From Bacillus pinisoli (GTDB lineage: Bacteria; Bacillota; Bacilli; Bacillales; SA4), in contig NZ_JAJQKI010000019.1 in assembly GCF_023036475.1 (NCBI RefSeq), positions 1 to 61,995 of the forward strand: 61,995 nucleotides of DNA, given 5' to 3'. This document shows, in pieces, positions 21,086-30,218 of this stretch. Every line of letters starts with the position of its first letter. Within the stretch, counting starts at the first letter, position 1. The notes beneath the pieces are model-generated. The model saw nothing but the letters and a program-made list of their open reading frames with translations, ran no database searches and had not been told where the DNA came from. The position numbers were made by a program, and so were the translations under genes.

Positions 21086-21856
21086 ATGAAGAAGTATGAA
21101 GGATATTTAATTGATTTAGATGGTACTATGTATCGAGGAAAAGAAAGAATTTTAGAAGCATGCCACTTTGTGCAAGCTTTACATAAAAAAGGTATTCCTT
21201 ATTTATTTGTTACGAATAATTCATCAAGAACACCAGCACAGGTAGCAGAAAAGTTACGTCAGTTTGATATCCCAACTAATGACGATCAGGTGTTTACGAC
21301 TAGTCAAGCAACAGCAAACTATATTTATGATCAGAAGTCTGATGCATCTGTCTATATTGTGGGTGAAGAAGGAATTCAGCATGCTATTACAGAAAAGGGA
21401 CTAACCATTAAGGAACAGAATCCTGATTTTGTTGTTATGGGAATTGACCGTTCCATTAATTATGAAAAACTGGCGCTTGCCTGCATCGCCGTCCGGAACG
21501 GAGCTACATTTATCTCAACGAATGGAGATATTGCCATTCCAACGGAGCGGGGATTATTACCTGGTAATGGCTCCTTAACTTCAGTAGTTGCAGTTTCAAC
21601 AGAAACGCAACCTCTTTTCATTGGGAAGCCAGAAAAAATTATTATGGAACAAGCCTTAAAAGCAATTGGTACTTCGCCTGAGAAAACATTAATGATTGGA
21701 GATAATTACCAAACTGATATTTTAGCAGGCATAAATGCTGGACTTGATACTTTACTCGTTCATACAGGTGTTACGACAAAAGAACATTTAAAGAGTATTG
21801 ATATACATCCGACATACGTAATCCACTCATTAGAAGAATGGATGGATAAGATTTAA
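21086..21856 (+). CDS. yutF: YutF, NagD-type HAD-family phosphatase
   Basis: 256 residues. HAD motif I is DLDGTMYRG near the start, motif II is VTNNSS, Lys is in IGKPEK and motif IV is MIGDNYQTDI, with a C2-type cap between them. These are cytosolic phosphatases of sugar phosphates or nucleotides; the substrate is not defined. The gene ends just before a strong terminator shared with convergent yutG. Confidence 0.95.
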   Translation: MKKYEGYLIDLDGTMYRGKERILEACHFVQALHKKGIPYLFVTNNSSRTPAQVAEKLRQFDIPTNDDQVFTTSQATANYIYDQKSDASVYIVGEEGIQHAITEKGLTIKEQNPDFVVMGIDRSINYEKLALACIAVRNGATFISTNGDIAIPTERGLLPGNGSLTSVVAVSTETQPLFIGKPEKIIMEQALKAIGTSPEKTLMIGDNYQTDILAGINAGLDTLLVHTGVTTKEHLKSIDIHPTYVIHSLEEWMDKI

Positions 21857-21890
21857 AAAGCTTGAGGAGTAGTTTCCTCAAGCTTTCTTT
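21856..21890. terminator. Bidirectional terminator between yutF and yutG
   Basis: AAAGCTTGAGGA and TCCTCAAGCTTT around a 6-base loop, then CTTTT. Confidence 0.9.
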
Positions 21891-22405
21891 TATTCCTTAT
21901 GTGCTTCCTCTTCCTTTGCAGCTGCACCATGTGCAAGTCGGCTAGAAGCCGCCGCAGCAATAGCACCCACAATATCGTCAAGAAAAGTATTGCATTTACC
22001 AGTTGATTTATCATTTAGTTGTTGTAGGATACCTGGCTTTTGCTTATCAATGTAACCAAAATTAGTAAACCCAATCGACCCATAAATATTAACAATAGAT
22101 AACGCAATAATTTCATCGATGCCATAGAGGCCTTCATCAATTTCAATCGTATGTTGTAACGGTTCCTCAAGCTGTTTTTTTTCTGCTAGGCGATCAAGCT
22201 GAATCCCTGTTAAAATGGCATTCTGAACCTCACGCTTAGATAAAACTTTCTCTACATTGTGTATGCAAAGTTCTTTTGTTAAATCAGGATGATATTTAAC
22301 CTGTAAGAAATAAACAAGATCTGCGATATCTTCAACCGTTACGCCTCGGTCTTTTAGCCATTGTCTTGCTGTTTCTTCCAGCTTTGAAAGTTTTGGATTT
22401 TCCAT
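21890..22405 (-). CDS. yutG: YutG, PgpA-family phosphatidylglycerophosphatase-like protein
   Basis: 171 residues of the PgpA family, which dephosphorylates phosphatidylglycerophosphate. The conserved block FLDDIVGAIAAAASSR lies near the C-terminus, and SIGFTNFGYIDKQKPG is typical. Firmicute members lack the membrane helices of E. coli PgpA, as here. AAAGGTGAG precedes the ATG. Confidence 0.88.
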   Translation of the reverse strand: MENPKLSKLEETARQWLKDRGVTVEDIADLVYFLQVKYHPDLTKELCIHNVEKVLSKREVQNAILTGIQLDRLAEKKQLEEPLQHTIEIDEGLYGIDEIIALSIVNIYGSIGFTNFGYIDKQKPGILQQLNDKSTGKCNTFLDDIVGAIAAAASSRLAHGAAAKEEEAHKE

Positions 22406-22540
22406 ATACTCACCTTTTCCAATAAGTTTTAGTTCCTTTTCATAATTTCCGTTGATTATTAATTTATTCTAAAAAACCTCAGTTTTATTACAAGTTTTCT
22501 TTATTTCCTTCATATAAATGACGGTAAAGGGGGCATCAAT

Positions 22541-23542
22541 ATGTATCAACAATTGCAAAGTCTCTATCAACTAAACGGGCAAAGGGCTGGAACCTATCGT
22601 TCCTACGATATAGTGAAAACGCAAGAAGCAAGCTATCTTTTAGTTCCGATTTCTCATCTTGACGGTCAAGAAATTGAGGAAATGGCACAGCTAGCAGAGT
22701 ATTTCATTCATAAAGGAGATCAGCAAGTAGCAGGTATCCTTAAGAATAAACGAGGTGAAGTAGTAAGTAAAGCAGAAGATACCTTGTTCGTATTACTGAA
22801 ATGTCCTTATGAACTGAGTACAAATAGAAATTCATCACTTGGTGTGGAATTAGCCAAATTCCATCGACGCGGTAAAAGGATACCATTCGCACTAAATAGC
22901 CTTGTCAGAATTGGGCAATGGAAGACCTTATGGGAGAAACGGTTAGATCAACTCGAACAGTTTTGGGCCATGAAAGTAAAGAATCAGCCAAGTGATGAGT
23001 TCGATCGATTATTTGCAGAATCCTTCCCTTATTACGTAGGGTTAACAGAAAACGCAATTCAATACTTAGTTGACACAGAACTTGATGAGCAACCAACATC
23101 ACTTGATGCAGGTACGGTGTGTCATCATCGTTTTTTCAATAATTGTTGGGACTTTACACAATTCATGAAACTTCCAACAGACTGGGTATATGACCACCCG
23201 AGCCGAGATCTAGTAGAATGGGCAAGATCCTGTTATTGGAATAAACAACGCTCAATGGATAAATTTCATCAGATGATGAATGAATATGAATCCATTAATC
23301 CCTTGTCTGCATTCTCATGGAGGTTGTTTTATGCTCGTTTGCTTTTCCCTGTCCATTATTTTGAATGTATAGAAGGGTACTATAAGACTGGCGATGAGGA
23401 AGTGAAGGCTGAGCGTCTACATGAACTGCAAGTCATGCTGAAGGAATCAGATGCCTATGAAAAGTATAGTCATGATATCCATTTTTATATCGGTTATCGC
23501 TCTAAGAGAAACAATGTACCAAAGTTACACTGGATTAGTTAA
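22541..23542 (+). CDS. yutH: YutH, spore coat-associated protein
   Basis: 333 residues of the CotS-like/YutH family, which has an aminoglycoside-kinase-like fold. Segments: CHHRFFNNCWDFTQFMKLP and WAR-type motifs in VEWARSCYW. B. subtilis YutH is a spore-coat protein made in the mother cell. In B. subtilis hom-thrC-thrB lie next; here they are absent and a mobile element follows. Confidence 0.9.
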   Translation: MYQQLQSLYQLNGQRAGTYRSYDIVKTQEASYLLVPISHLDGQEIEEMAQLAEYFIHKGDQQVAGILKNKRGEVVSKAEDTLFVLLKCPYELSTNRNSSLGVELAKFHRRGKRIPFALNSLVRIGQWKTLWEKRLDQLEQFWAMKVKNQPSDEFDRLFAESFPYYVGLTENAIQYLVDTELDEQPTSLDAGTVCHHRFFNNCWDFTQFMKLPTDWVYDHPSRDLVEWARSCYWNKQRSMDKFHQMMNEYESINPLSAFSWRLFYARLLFPVHYFECIEGYYKTGDEEVKAERLHELQVMLKESDAYEKYSHDIHFYIGYRSKRNNVPKLHWIS

Positions 23543-23567
23543 TTTTTTAGTATGAGACAAATACAAA

Positions 23568-23666
23568 GGCTCTTTTCTAACAATTATTCCTTCGGTTTAA
23601 TAGTATGAGAAGGGGAAATTTATTTGAAAATTAGTTTTAAAAGCAACAAAGTTTTAGAAAAGAGCC
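23568..23666. mobile_element. MITE, 99 bp, with 8-bp target duplication
   Basis: The ends GGCTCTTTTCTAA and TTAGAAAAGAGCC are perfect 13-bp inverted repeats. The element is flanked by identical AATACAAA at 23560-23567 and 23667-23674. It has no reading frame of use. It belongs to a family also seen complete at 24418, 30013 and 43016. Confidence 0.9.
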
Positions 23667-23675
23667 AATACAAAA

Positions 23676-23700
23676 GGCGATCTTCTATTTGAAGATCGCC
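23676..23700 (-). terminator. Intrinsic terminator of yutI
   Basis: GGCGATCTTC and GAAGATCGCC; on the minus strand it is followed by TTTTG. Confidence 0.8.
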
Positions 23701-23717
23701 CTGAATATATAACAAAA

Positions 23718-23945
23718 TTAGAATACTTGCTCTACTTCAACAACACCAGGTACTTCTTCAAGAAGTGCACGTTCAATCCCAGCTTTAAGTGTAATCGTTG
23801 AGCTTGGGCAGCTTCCGCATGCACCTAATAGACGTAACTTTACAATTCCCTCTTCTACATCTACTAACTCAACATCCCCACCATCACGAAGTAAGAATGG
23901 ACGAAGTTTATCTAGTACTTCCATTACTTGCTCTTTCATTTCCAT
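23718..23945 (-). CDS. yutI: YutI, NifU-like Fe-S carrier protein
   Basis: 75 residues: a stand-alone NifU C-terminal domain ([17 protein letters not shown]) with the cluster-binding CxxC in [11 protein letters not shown]. It accepts and passes on Fe-S clusters from the Suf scaffold. It is shorter than I recall for B. subtilis YutI, but the domain is complete. AAAGGAG precedes the ATG with 9-bp spacing. Confidence 0.95.
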   Translation of the reverse strand: MEMKEQVMEVLDKLRPFLLRDGGDVELVDVEEGIVKLRLLGACGSCPSSTITLKAGIERALLEEVPGVVEVEQVF

Positions 23946-24075
23946 TTATATCGACTCCTTTCCTTACTTCTATTATAATGACTTTGATATAAAAAATCTA
24001 TTCTGTAGTATTGGAAACTAATTTGTAGGTAATTTCCATTAAAATTTTCACCCAAATAGAAGGGGAGTGTAGAAA

Positions 24076-24402
24076 TTGTCATTACAACCTGTTGAAATAT
24101 GTGTTTATGGTGCAGAGGTATTATGTCCGAGTTGCGTAAATCTACCGTCTTCAAAGGAAACATATGATTGGCTTGATGCAGCGATTAGTCGTAAATTTCC
24201 TAATCAACCTTTTACTATTACATATATTGATATTTATAATCCTGTGGAGGATGAAGAAAAAAAGGAGTTTGCAACACGCGTCATTGAGGAAGATATGTTC
24301 TATCCAGTGGTTGTGATAAATGATGAAATAGTGGGAGAAGGAAACCCACGTTTAAAAACAATATATAGTGAACTTGAAAAATACGGGTATCAATCAGAGT
24401 AA
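24076..24402 (+). CDS. yuzD: YuzD, DUF1462 family thioredoxin-like protein
   Basis: 108 residues. The start contains VCPSC-like LCPSCVNLPSSKE, a CxxC in a thioredoxin-like position, and later YPVVVINDEIVGEGNPRLK. The function is not established. It starts with TTG 24076 behind AGGGGAGTG. It is divergent from yutI, as in B. subtilis. Confidence 0.9.
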   Translation: MSLQPVEICVYGAEVLCPSCVNLPSSKETYDWLDAAISRKFPNQPFTITYIDIYNPVEDEEKKEFATRVIEEDMFYPVVVINDEIVGEGNPRLKTIYSELEKYGYQSE

Positions 24403-24417
24403 AGATTCTTTATGAGA

Positions 24418-24577
24418 GGCTGTTTTGGTATAAATTGTTGCTTCCGTAGTACAAAATCTCTGCTTTAAATCTAAAGAGTTGCTCTTTTCTAACCTCAAAT
24501 AACAGTTTAATCGTATTAAATATCGCGAAATTGCTGAATGATAAGATTGAAAAGTAACAAATTTTTAGAAAAGAGCC
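24418..24577. mobile_element. MITE, 160 bp, with 8-bp target duplication
   Basis: Flanked by identical TTATGAGA at 24410-24417 and 24578-24585. The right end reads TTTTTAGAAAAGAGCC; the left end is the more diverged GGCTGTTTTGGTATAAATTG. Internally it is closely similar, in reverse orientation, to the element at 30013-30204 but lacks a segment of about 30 bp containing a hairpin. Confidence 0.9.
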
Positions 24578-24591
24578 TTATGAGAGAGGAA

Positions 24592-24684
24592 TTGCACAGT
24601 AGTTCGAGAAAATTGCACAGTACGGGAAGCTAATTGCACAGAACTTGAGTGGAATCGCACAGAACTCGAGGATAATTGCACAGA
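24592..24684. repeat. Phased short-word array D (word TTGCACAG)
   Basis: Five copies begin at 24592, 24613, 24634, 24655 and 24676: four steps of exactly 21 bp. Words are TTGCACAGTA, TTGCACAGTA, TTGCACAGAA, TCGCACAGAA and TTGCACAGAA. The array starts 7 bp after the target duplication of the neighbouring MITE and lies between the convergent genes yuzD and the chemoreceptor. Its core shares TGCAC with the reverse of array C. Confidence 0.9.
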
Positions 24685-24740
24685 ACGCTATTTCCAGTTA
24701 AGTTGAGCCCAAGCTTCACAGTAGTCAAGCTCCAAAGCTC

Positions 24741-24766
24741 CTAGCCCCGCACATTGGCGGGGCTTA
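24741..24766. terminator. GC-rich hairpin between convergent genes
   Basis: AGCCCCGC and GCGGGGCT with a 6-base loop. No clear U-run follows on either strand, so this is a weak terminator or a structural hairpin at the end of the chemoreceptor gene. Confidence 0.6.
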
Positions 24767-24779
24767 GAACTTAACCACA

Positions 24780-25619
24780 TTATAGTTCCGCAGCGTACTT
24801 GTTTAGTTCCTTACTCATTTTTTCAATCTCATCAATGAAAGTAGAGATTTCTTGTGTAGATAGGGCTTGTTGTCGTCCTACTGCTACGACCTTTTCAACG
24901 GATTCAGCCATCTCTTTCATTGACGTTTGAAGATTAGTTAAAATCGTGCGAACTTTTTCAGTGGAAATGACGGTTTCATTTGAAAGCTTTCGGATTTCCT
25001 TTGCGACTACATCAAATCCTCGTCCCATATCCCCAGCACGGGCTGCTTCAATGGATGCATTCAAACCAAGTAGATTCGTTTGATCTGCAATTTTCTTTAT
25101 CACTCTAATGACTTCGTCTGTTTTAGTCATTTCTTCTGTGGCATGCTTAGACTTCTCAGCAAGAGTATGGCTAATCTCCGTTAGCCCATTAGCCCCTTTT
25201 TCAACATTTGATACACTTCCATTGGCCTGTTCTAAGGAGTGTACAATTTGATCAGAGATACGACGGAGCTTACGCTCATTTTGCTCTTGAAGTTGAATGG
25301 CAATTGCTCCAATGACCTTGCCTTCATGAATAATAGGATTAGCTAGACCTGTAAAAGAAAAGCCAAAAAACTCTGGAGGAATTTCGTCCTTAATCACTTT
25401 TCTAAATTTAATACAATCAGCCAAAGGTTCACTTGGGTTAATCTTCGAACCAGCTCTAACCCCGAGATCAATTTTCCTACTTGGGTAGTAGGCAATCCAC
25501 TTCTCTGTATCTGTTACGCCAATTGCGATATCCTGCAACATGCTTGATACTACTGAGAGAACTGTTATATAGGAGTTCAGTATAGATTCTGCAGATTTTG
25601 TTTCAACGACCGTATTCAT
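24780..25619 (-). CDS. Soluble methyl-accepting chemotaxis-type receptor
   Basis: 279 residues without membrane segments. The N-terminal sensory domain of about 110 residues is globin/PAS-like ([18 protein letters not shown], then [18 protein letters not shown]). The C-terminal half-length signalling domain carries the conserved hairpin tip [29 protein letters not shown] in altered length. It resembles YfmS-type soluble receptors. It should signal to CheA in the cytosol; the stimulus is unknown. Confidence 0.88.
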   Translation of the reverse strand: MNTVVETKSAESILNSYITVLSVVSSMLQDIAIGVTDTEKWIAYYPSRKIDLGVRAGSKINPSEPLADCIKFRKVIKDEIPPEFFGFSFTGLANPIIHEGKVIGAIAIQLQEQNERKLRRISDQIVHSLEQANGSVSNVEKGANGLTEISHTLAEKSKHATEEMTKTDEVIRVIKKIADQTNLLGLNASIEAARAGDMGRGFDVVAKEIRKLSNETVISTEKVRTILTNLQTSMKEMAESVEKVVAVGRQQALSTQEISTFIDEIEKMSKELNKYAAEL

Positions 25620-25709
25620 GGTGCACTCCTCATTTCTTCTTTATTTCAAGCGTTATTATACCATTCCAGTTCGACTTTGGTCATGGATTCTTATCCATTT
25701 TTGTGTATA

Positions 25710-25746
25710 GAAAAAGCTGCCAAATTAATAGCAGCTTTTCTTTTTC
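25710..25746. terminator. Terminator between yutJ and the chemoreceptor gene
   Basis: AAAAGCTGC and GCAGCTTTT around a 10-base loop with T and A runs on both sides. It lies downstream of yutJ on the minus strand. Confidence 0.8.
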
Positions 25747-25753
25747 TTATTCA

Positions 25754-26821
25754 TCATCCATTATGATAACGGTACATCCATAAAATACCGGATTTAAGTA
25801 GTCTAGGTACTCTTCCCATTAGAGGGCGGTCAGCAAGTAGACCAAAGCCTTGCTTCTTTCCAAGTGATCCAAGTACGCCTTTTAATTTAATAGGTGGGAA
25901 TTCTGAAGGTGGTTCTTCTTGGTTCCAACGTGCAAGAAGTACCTCAACAATTTGTTCAGCTTGACCCTCAGCAAGTTGCGCACTCGGTGCGTGAGGTAAG
26001 CTAGCACAATCACCTACAACATACACATGCTCATCATTCGGAAGATTATGTTGCTTTGTTAAAACCACTCGACCTTGAGCATCTTTTTCAACATCTAGAT
26101 CACGGACAACTTTAATAGGTTGAATACCAGCCGTCCAAACGATTGCATCACAATGTACAGGCTCGTCATGGTTATAAACCGTATTTTCTTCAAGCTTTGT
26201 AATATTAGCTTTATTGATGACTTCTACTCCATGTGAGTGGAACCAGTTCTCTACATAATTACTTAAACGTTCAGGGAACATAGAAAGAATATGCTCACCG
26301 CGATCAAACAACTTTACTCTTAAATCTGGTCGGCTTTCACTTAATTCACTCGCTAATTCAACGCCACTTAATCCACCGCCGATAATCCCAACGACTGCAT
26401 TGGCACCTAAATTATTTAGTGCCTGATAGGCATTTCTAGATCGATCGATTGTCTGAATGCTATAAGAAAATTCTTGTGCTCCTGGTACATTATGATATTT
26501 ATCTTCACAGCCAAGACCAATGACTAGATCATCATAAGTGACCATTTCTTGTTCATGAAGATGGATTTGTTTATTCTCGACATCAATTTTAACGACTTCA
26601 CCGTATTTAAGGGAGAGTCTTGGGTGTTCGGGGAATGTTACACGAATATGTTGATCGGAAATCGTTCCTGCGGCTAAGGCATAATATTCGGTCTTTAAGC
26701 AGTGATAAGGGTTGCGGTCAATTAACGTAATTTGTACATCTTCTGGCAGTTGGTTGGGTAATAGGCGGAGTAATACTCTCATATTCCCGTATCCGCCTCC
26801 AAGTAAGACTAGATGTTTCAT
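25754..26821 (-). CDS. yutJ: YutJ, type II NADH dehydrogenase-like flavoprotein
   Basis: 355 residues. The FAD-binding Rossmann motif is LLGGGYGNMRV at the N-terminus, the NADH-binding GIIGGGLSGVELA is at about residue 145, and the second FAD contact is VYVVGDCASLP. A C-terminal amphipathic segment could contact the membrane. It is a paralogue of the yumB product in the same window. AAAAGGAG precedes the ATG. Confidence 0.92.
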   Translation of the reverse strand: MKHLVLLGGGYGNMRVLLRLLPNQLPEDVQITLIDRNPYHCLKTEYYALAAGTISDQHIRVTFPEHPRLSLKYGEVVKIDVENKQIHLHEQEMVTYDDLVIGLGCEDKYHNVPGAQEFSYSIQTIDRSRNAYQALNNLGANAVVGIIGGGLSGVELASELSESRPDLRVKLFDRGEHILSMFPERLSNYVENWFHSHGVEVINKANITKLEENTVYNHDEPVHCDAIVWTAGIQPIKVVRDLDVEKDAQGRVVLTKQHNLPNDEHVYVVGDCASLPHAPSAQLAEGQAEQIVEVLLARWNQEEPPSEFPPIKLKGVLGSLGKKQGFGLLADRPLMGRVPRLLKSGILWMYRYHNG

Positions 26822-27103
26822 ATTAATTCTCCTTTTATGGAAAGTTCATCTTTAGTTAGAATCAACAATGTATAAGAAAAAGCTATAATAAGAAAATATA
26901 TACGCGATAAATACCATAGAAAAGTATAACGAAAATAAGCATTAATCACAATATATTTATTACAATATATTTCTTAGGAGCTCTTATTGAACTTTTTGGC
27001 TCCAAGGACCATTTCTACTAAGTTTAACCTATGAGCAGAGGTTTTAAAATAATTGACGAAACGGTAAAAAAAAGGTAGCCTTGAGACGTAGAGGTGAATA
27101 TGG

Positions 27104-27340
27104 TTGAAGCCAATTATTGAATTTTGTATTAGTAACTTAGCCAGTGGAGCGCAAAAGGCCAGAGAGATTTTAGAGAAGGATCCAAACTTTGATATTGTGG
27201 AATACGGTTGCTTGTCTTACTGCGGTAAGTGTGATAACTCCCTATATGCTCTAGTAGAAGGGGAAGTTGTAACTGGTGAAACACCTGAACAGCTGGTAGA
27301 AAACATATATCAATTCATGGATGAAAATATGATATTTTAA
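27104..27340 (+). CDS. yuzB: YuzB, DUF1450 family protein
   Basis: A 78-residue small protein with Cys residues in the pattern [14 protein letters not shown], suggesting a metal or Fe-S site of thioredoxin-like ferredoxin type. TTG 27104 is the start, with GAGGTG 8 bp upstream. It is divergent from yutJ, as in B. subtilis. No proven function. Confidence 0.92.
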   Translation: MKPIIEFCISNLASGAQKAREILEKDPNFDIVEYGCLSYCGKCDNSLYALVEGEVVTGETPEQLVENIYQFMDENMIF

Positions 27341-27357
27341 AACGATAGATGCAGAAA

Positions 27358-27388
27358 AAGAGGGCGCTTGAATGCAGCCCTCTTATTT
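27358..27388. terminator. Terminator between convergent yuzB and the DUF2225 gene
   Basis: AAGAGGGC and GCCCTCTT with an 11-base loop, followed by ATTTTA. Confidence 0.8.
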
Positions 27389-28078
27389 TATGCCTTGCTT
27401 TTGACGTTCTCTAATTTCTTGCCATGCTTCTTTCGCCATCTCAACCATTCTTTTTTCAAGTGTGCTAGTTTGTTGCTGGATGACTTTTGATAAGTAAACG
27501 GCAGCCTGCTTTTCCTCTCCCAACCTTCGATATAAGTCTCCAATTAAATAGAGAAGCTTTATTTCAGACATATCTGTAGATTGAAAGTCTTCATTAATAT
27601 AGGACTGAGTATAGGCATTTACGGCTAGGTTCATAAAACGCATTTCCTGTTCATGGTCTTTCTCTTTTCGAAGAATCCAGGCCAATCTCATGTACACTCC
27701 TGCTAAGACAATTGCTTTTTCTTTTTTTAGTGTAGCACTGTAGCTGGCAAGCTTATATGCCTCAATCGCTTCTTTCACCGTTCTTTTATTTCCATAGTCC
27801 TTATAAGTCCAGTTAGCACTTATGGAGGTCTTAATCGTATGTAATGTTTGAGGTGGGAATTTGGATGAGAACTCATCCGATGTTGAGAATCCACACTCAG
27901 GACAGACGCTCACATAATATAATAATGGACTGTTCTCTTCATCCGCATAATAGGAACAGAAATCTGAATCTGAGCGAAGTGCTCGTACAAAACGAGAGCG
28001 TACTTTTTTTGTTGTATACGTGTTGGTGCATGCAGCACATGTAACCGTCTTGTCAAACAAAATATCCATGCTACTCAT
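27383..28078 (-). CDS. DUF2225 family protein (zinc-ribbon plus TPR-like helices)
   Basis: 231 residues. The N-terminal part has CAACTNTY and CPECGF Cys pairs that likely bind zinc. The rest is helical and TPR-like (LAGVYMRLAWILRKEKDHE, IGDLYRRLGEEKQAAVYL). This is the DUF2225 layout, common in Firmicutes, with no defined role. GAGGGA precedes the ATG. Confidence 0.9.
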   Translation of the reverse strand: MSSMDILFDKTVTCAACTNTYTTKKVRSRFVRALRSDSDFCSYYADEENSPLLYYVSVCPECGFSTSDEFSSKFPPQTLHTIKTSISANWTYKDYGNKRTVKEAIEAYKLASYSATLKKEKAIVLAGVYMRLAWILRKEKDHEQEMRFMNLAVNAYTQSYINEDFQSTDMSEIKLLYLIGDLYRRLGEEKQAAVYLSKVIQQQTSTLEKRMVEMAKEAWQEIRERQKQGIK

Positions 28079-28236
28079 TTTGAATCCCTCATTTCTAGAA
28101 CAATATACCTATATTAAATGTACTAAAAATTTCATATTTACTCAATCCTTTTTCCTATATTAGTTGATTGTTGTCTTACAAATAAAATGTATTTATACTT
28201 AACTATACATATTGAAAGTAGAGTAGGTGTATATTT

Positions 28237-29094
28237 ATGGAAAAAATTCCTTTTACCAAAATGCATGCGTTAGGTAATAACTATATATATGTAAATCTTT
28301 TTAAGACGACTATTAAAGAAGAAAGTTTAGCTGATTTAGCAGTTAAGGTGTCCTCCGTTTATACAGGTATAGGTTCAGATGGTTTAATCCTAATCTGTCC
28401 TTCTAATAATGCCCCAGTCAAGATGCGTATCTTTAATAATGATGGATCTGAAGGTAAAAATTGTGGAAACGGCTTACGTTGTGTCGCAAAATATGCATAT
28501 GAAAATGGAATAGTTGGAGCACAACAATTCAAAATTGAAACTTTGTCGGGATTAGTAGAGGCTACCGTACAGGAGAAAGAAGGAATAGTTGAATCTGTCA
28601 CCATTAATATGGGAAAACCAAGGCTATCCCGTGAAGAGATTCCTATGGTTGGCTCCGCAGCCAAGCAAATTATTAATGAACCATTCCAAGTGAGCGATCA
28701 TACCTACCATATTACTGCTGTATCAATGGGGAACCCTCATGCCATTATGTATGTAGACGATATTAACCAAGCACCAGTTTTAACGCTTGGTCCTATTATT
28801 GAAAAAGATGAACGCTTTCCTGAGAGTGTAAACGTTGAGTTTGTTGAAGTAGTAAATGAAAAAGAGATTCATTTTAGAGTGTGGGAAAGAGGTTCAGGTG
28901 TAACGCAAGCCTGTGGAACAGGAGCTTGTGCTGCGGTAGTTGCATCGGTGTTAAATGGAAAAACGGAAAGAGGAACAGAAACGACTGTCCATTTAGCAGG
29001 TGGAGATCTACAAATTACATGGACAGAGAGCGGAGAAGTCTTTATGACAGGACCTGCTGAGGTAATCTGTGAGGGTGTATATTTTTACGAGTAA
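28237..29094 (+). CDS. dapF: DapF, diaminopimelate epimerase
   Basis: 285 residues. Converts LL- to meso-diaminopimelate for lysine and peptidoglycan. Both catalytic cysteines are visible: [16 protein letters not shown] and [10 protein letters not shown]. The length is typical. It is followed after 73 bp by yutM. Confidence 0.97.
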   Translation: MEKIPFTKMHALGNNYIYVNLFKTTIKEESLADLAVKVSSVYTGIGSDGLILICPSNNAPVKMRIFNNDGSEGKNCGNGLRCVAKYAYENGIVGAQQFKIETLSGLVEATVQEKEGIVESVTINMGKPRLSREEIPMVGSAAKQIINEPFQVSDHTYHITAVSMGNPHAIMYVDDINQAPVLTLGPIIEKDERFPESVNVEFVEVVNEKEIHFRVWERGSGVTQACGTGACAAVVASVLNGKTERGTETTVHLAGGDLQITWTESGEVFMTGPAEVICEGVYFYE

Positions 29095-29167
29095 GCTACT
29101 TATTTGAGACAAAATTAGATTGTCTGTATACTATATAGTAACTAGTTAGAAGAGGGAGGTTCTTTTA

Positions 29168-29518
29168 ATGATCACCATTACTGAAGCAGCTGGCTTTCAA
29201 ATTAAAGATATGATGAAAGAAGAAGGAAAAGAAATGTTCTTGCGTGTCGGTGTCAAAGGGGGAGGATGCAGCGGTCTCTCTTACGGAATTGGCTTTGAAG
29301 AAGAAAAGCAAGATGATGATACAGAACTTGAGCAACATGGCATTAAAGTCTTAATTGATAAAGAAAGTGCTCCCATCCTAAATGGAGTAATAATTGATTT
29401 CAAGCAATCCATGATGGGTGGCGGATTTACCATCGATAACCCTAATGCAATTGCAGGATGTGGCTGTGGATCATCGTTTAGAACGGCAACGAATGCTGGA
29501 TCGCCAGAAGATTGCTAA
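29168..29518 (+). CDS. yutM: YutM, A-type Fe-S carrier (HesB/IscA/ErpA family)
   Basis: 116 residues with the three conserved cysteines: GGGCSGLSY and the C-terminal GCGCGSSF. It delivers clusters to client apoproteins. The C-terminus has an extra Cys (SPEDC). With YutI and SufCDSUB it completes an assembly-to-delivery set in one window. GAGGGAGG precedes the ATG. Confidence 0.96.
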   Translation: MITITEAAGFQIKDMMKEEGKEMFLRVGVKGGGCSGLSYGIGFEEEKQDDDTELEQHGIKVLIDKESAPILNGVIIDFKQSMMGGGFTIDNPNAIAGCGCGSSFRTATNAGSPEDC

Positions 29519-29528
29519 TACAATTGAG

Positions 29529-29557
29529 AACGACCTTAAAACAGGGTCGTTTTTTCT
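29529..29557 (+). terminator. Intrinsic terminator of yutM
   Basis: AACGACC and GGTCGTT stem followed by TTTTTC. Confidence 0.88.
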
Positions 29558-29574
29558 ATCCTCTTTTAGTTTGT

Positions 29575-29762
29575 TATTGTCATTGAAGAACTAACAAAAG
29601 CCCTAGGGTTTGGGAACGATTTACCTATAAACAAAAACAGTATTTTTTCATGAAGATGAAGGTCAGTCACAAAATCGAGAGTACTCTGAACTTGATAAGA
29701 AAGTAATTGAACTACTCTATCCAGATGATATTTTAATTGGTTGGATAAAACAGAAGTATTAG
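29575..29762 (+). pseudogene. Frameshifted gene remnant
   Basis: Two overlapping frames read as one peptide if a single base is changed in the T-run at 29643-29648: EELTKALGFGNDLPINKN, then HEDEGQSQNREYSELDKK and VIELLYPDDILIGWIKQKY before TAG. The continuity across the T-run argues for a decayed C-terminal coding fragment. I do not recognise the family. No promoter or start is left. Confidence 0.5.
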
Positions 29763-29888
29763 ATGAACGGATAGTTAACTGACTATACGGGGAAATAAAG
29801 TCCTCAAGTAATGCTGTCTCTAATTACCAAACTACCTCCTTAAATTTTGAGCAGAATAAAAATAGTCGATAATAGGAGGAGGGAGACC

Positions 29889-30059
29889 ATGGCTAAAAAG
29901 GACAATAGTACACAACCACCTGATACAGGAAAGCTAACGAACTTCCACTATGCATCAAAAGAGGATCAACGTACAGAGCGTATTGAACAAGAAGCTAAAA
30001 AGCGTTAAGTATAGGCTCTTTTCTAAAACCGTGCTGCTTTTCAATCTTATAATTCAGTA
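29889..30059 (+). CDS. Small hydrophilic protein, 3' end rewritten by a mobile element
   Basis: ATG 29889 follows a good AGGAGG (29875-29880). The first 40 residues are charged and look real (MAKKDNSTQPPDTGKLTN, then FHYASKEDQRTERIEQEAK). The frame then runs into the MITE at 30013 and stops at 30059 for 56 residues in total. One more A in the AAAA run at 29997-30000 would give a natural stop after EAKKR, so a one-base deletion may also have occurred. Family not recognised. Confidence 0.55.
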
Positions 30060-30204
30060 ATTTCGCCATATTTAATACGATTAAACTGACTTTAAAGGTT
30101 AGAAAAGAGCAACTCTCTAGATGTAAAGCAGAGACTTTATACTAACAAGTAAAAATCCGGCTTTTGGGATTTTTACGAAAGCAACAATCTATACGAAAAC
30201 AACC
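30013..30204. mobile_element. MITE, 192 bp, with 8-bp target duplication
   Basis: Flanked by TAAGTATA at 30005-30012 and 30205-30212. The left end is GGCTCTTTTCTAAAAC; the right end, read inward, is GGTTGTTTTCGTATAG. It includes the internal hairpin AAAAATCC / GGATTTTT at about 30150-30175, also present in the element at 43016. It is inserted at the end of the small gene at 29889. Confidence 0.92.
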
Positions 30205-30218
30205 TAAGTATAATAGGA

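Noticed and set aside
23568..24577. Reading the MITE ends as ordinary terminators
   Set aside because: The 13-bp ends lie about 100-190 bp apart and are bordered by identical 8-bp direct repeats, which marks insertion and not termination.
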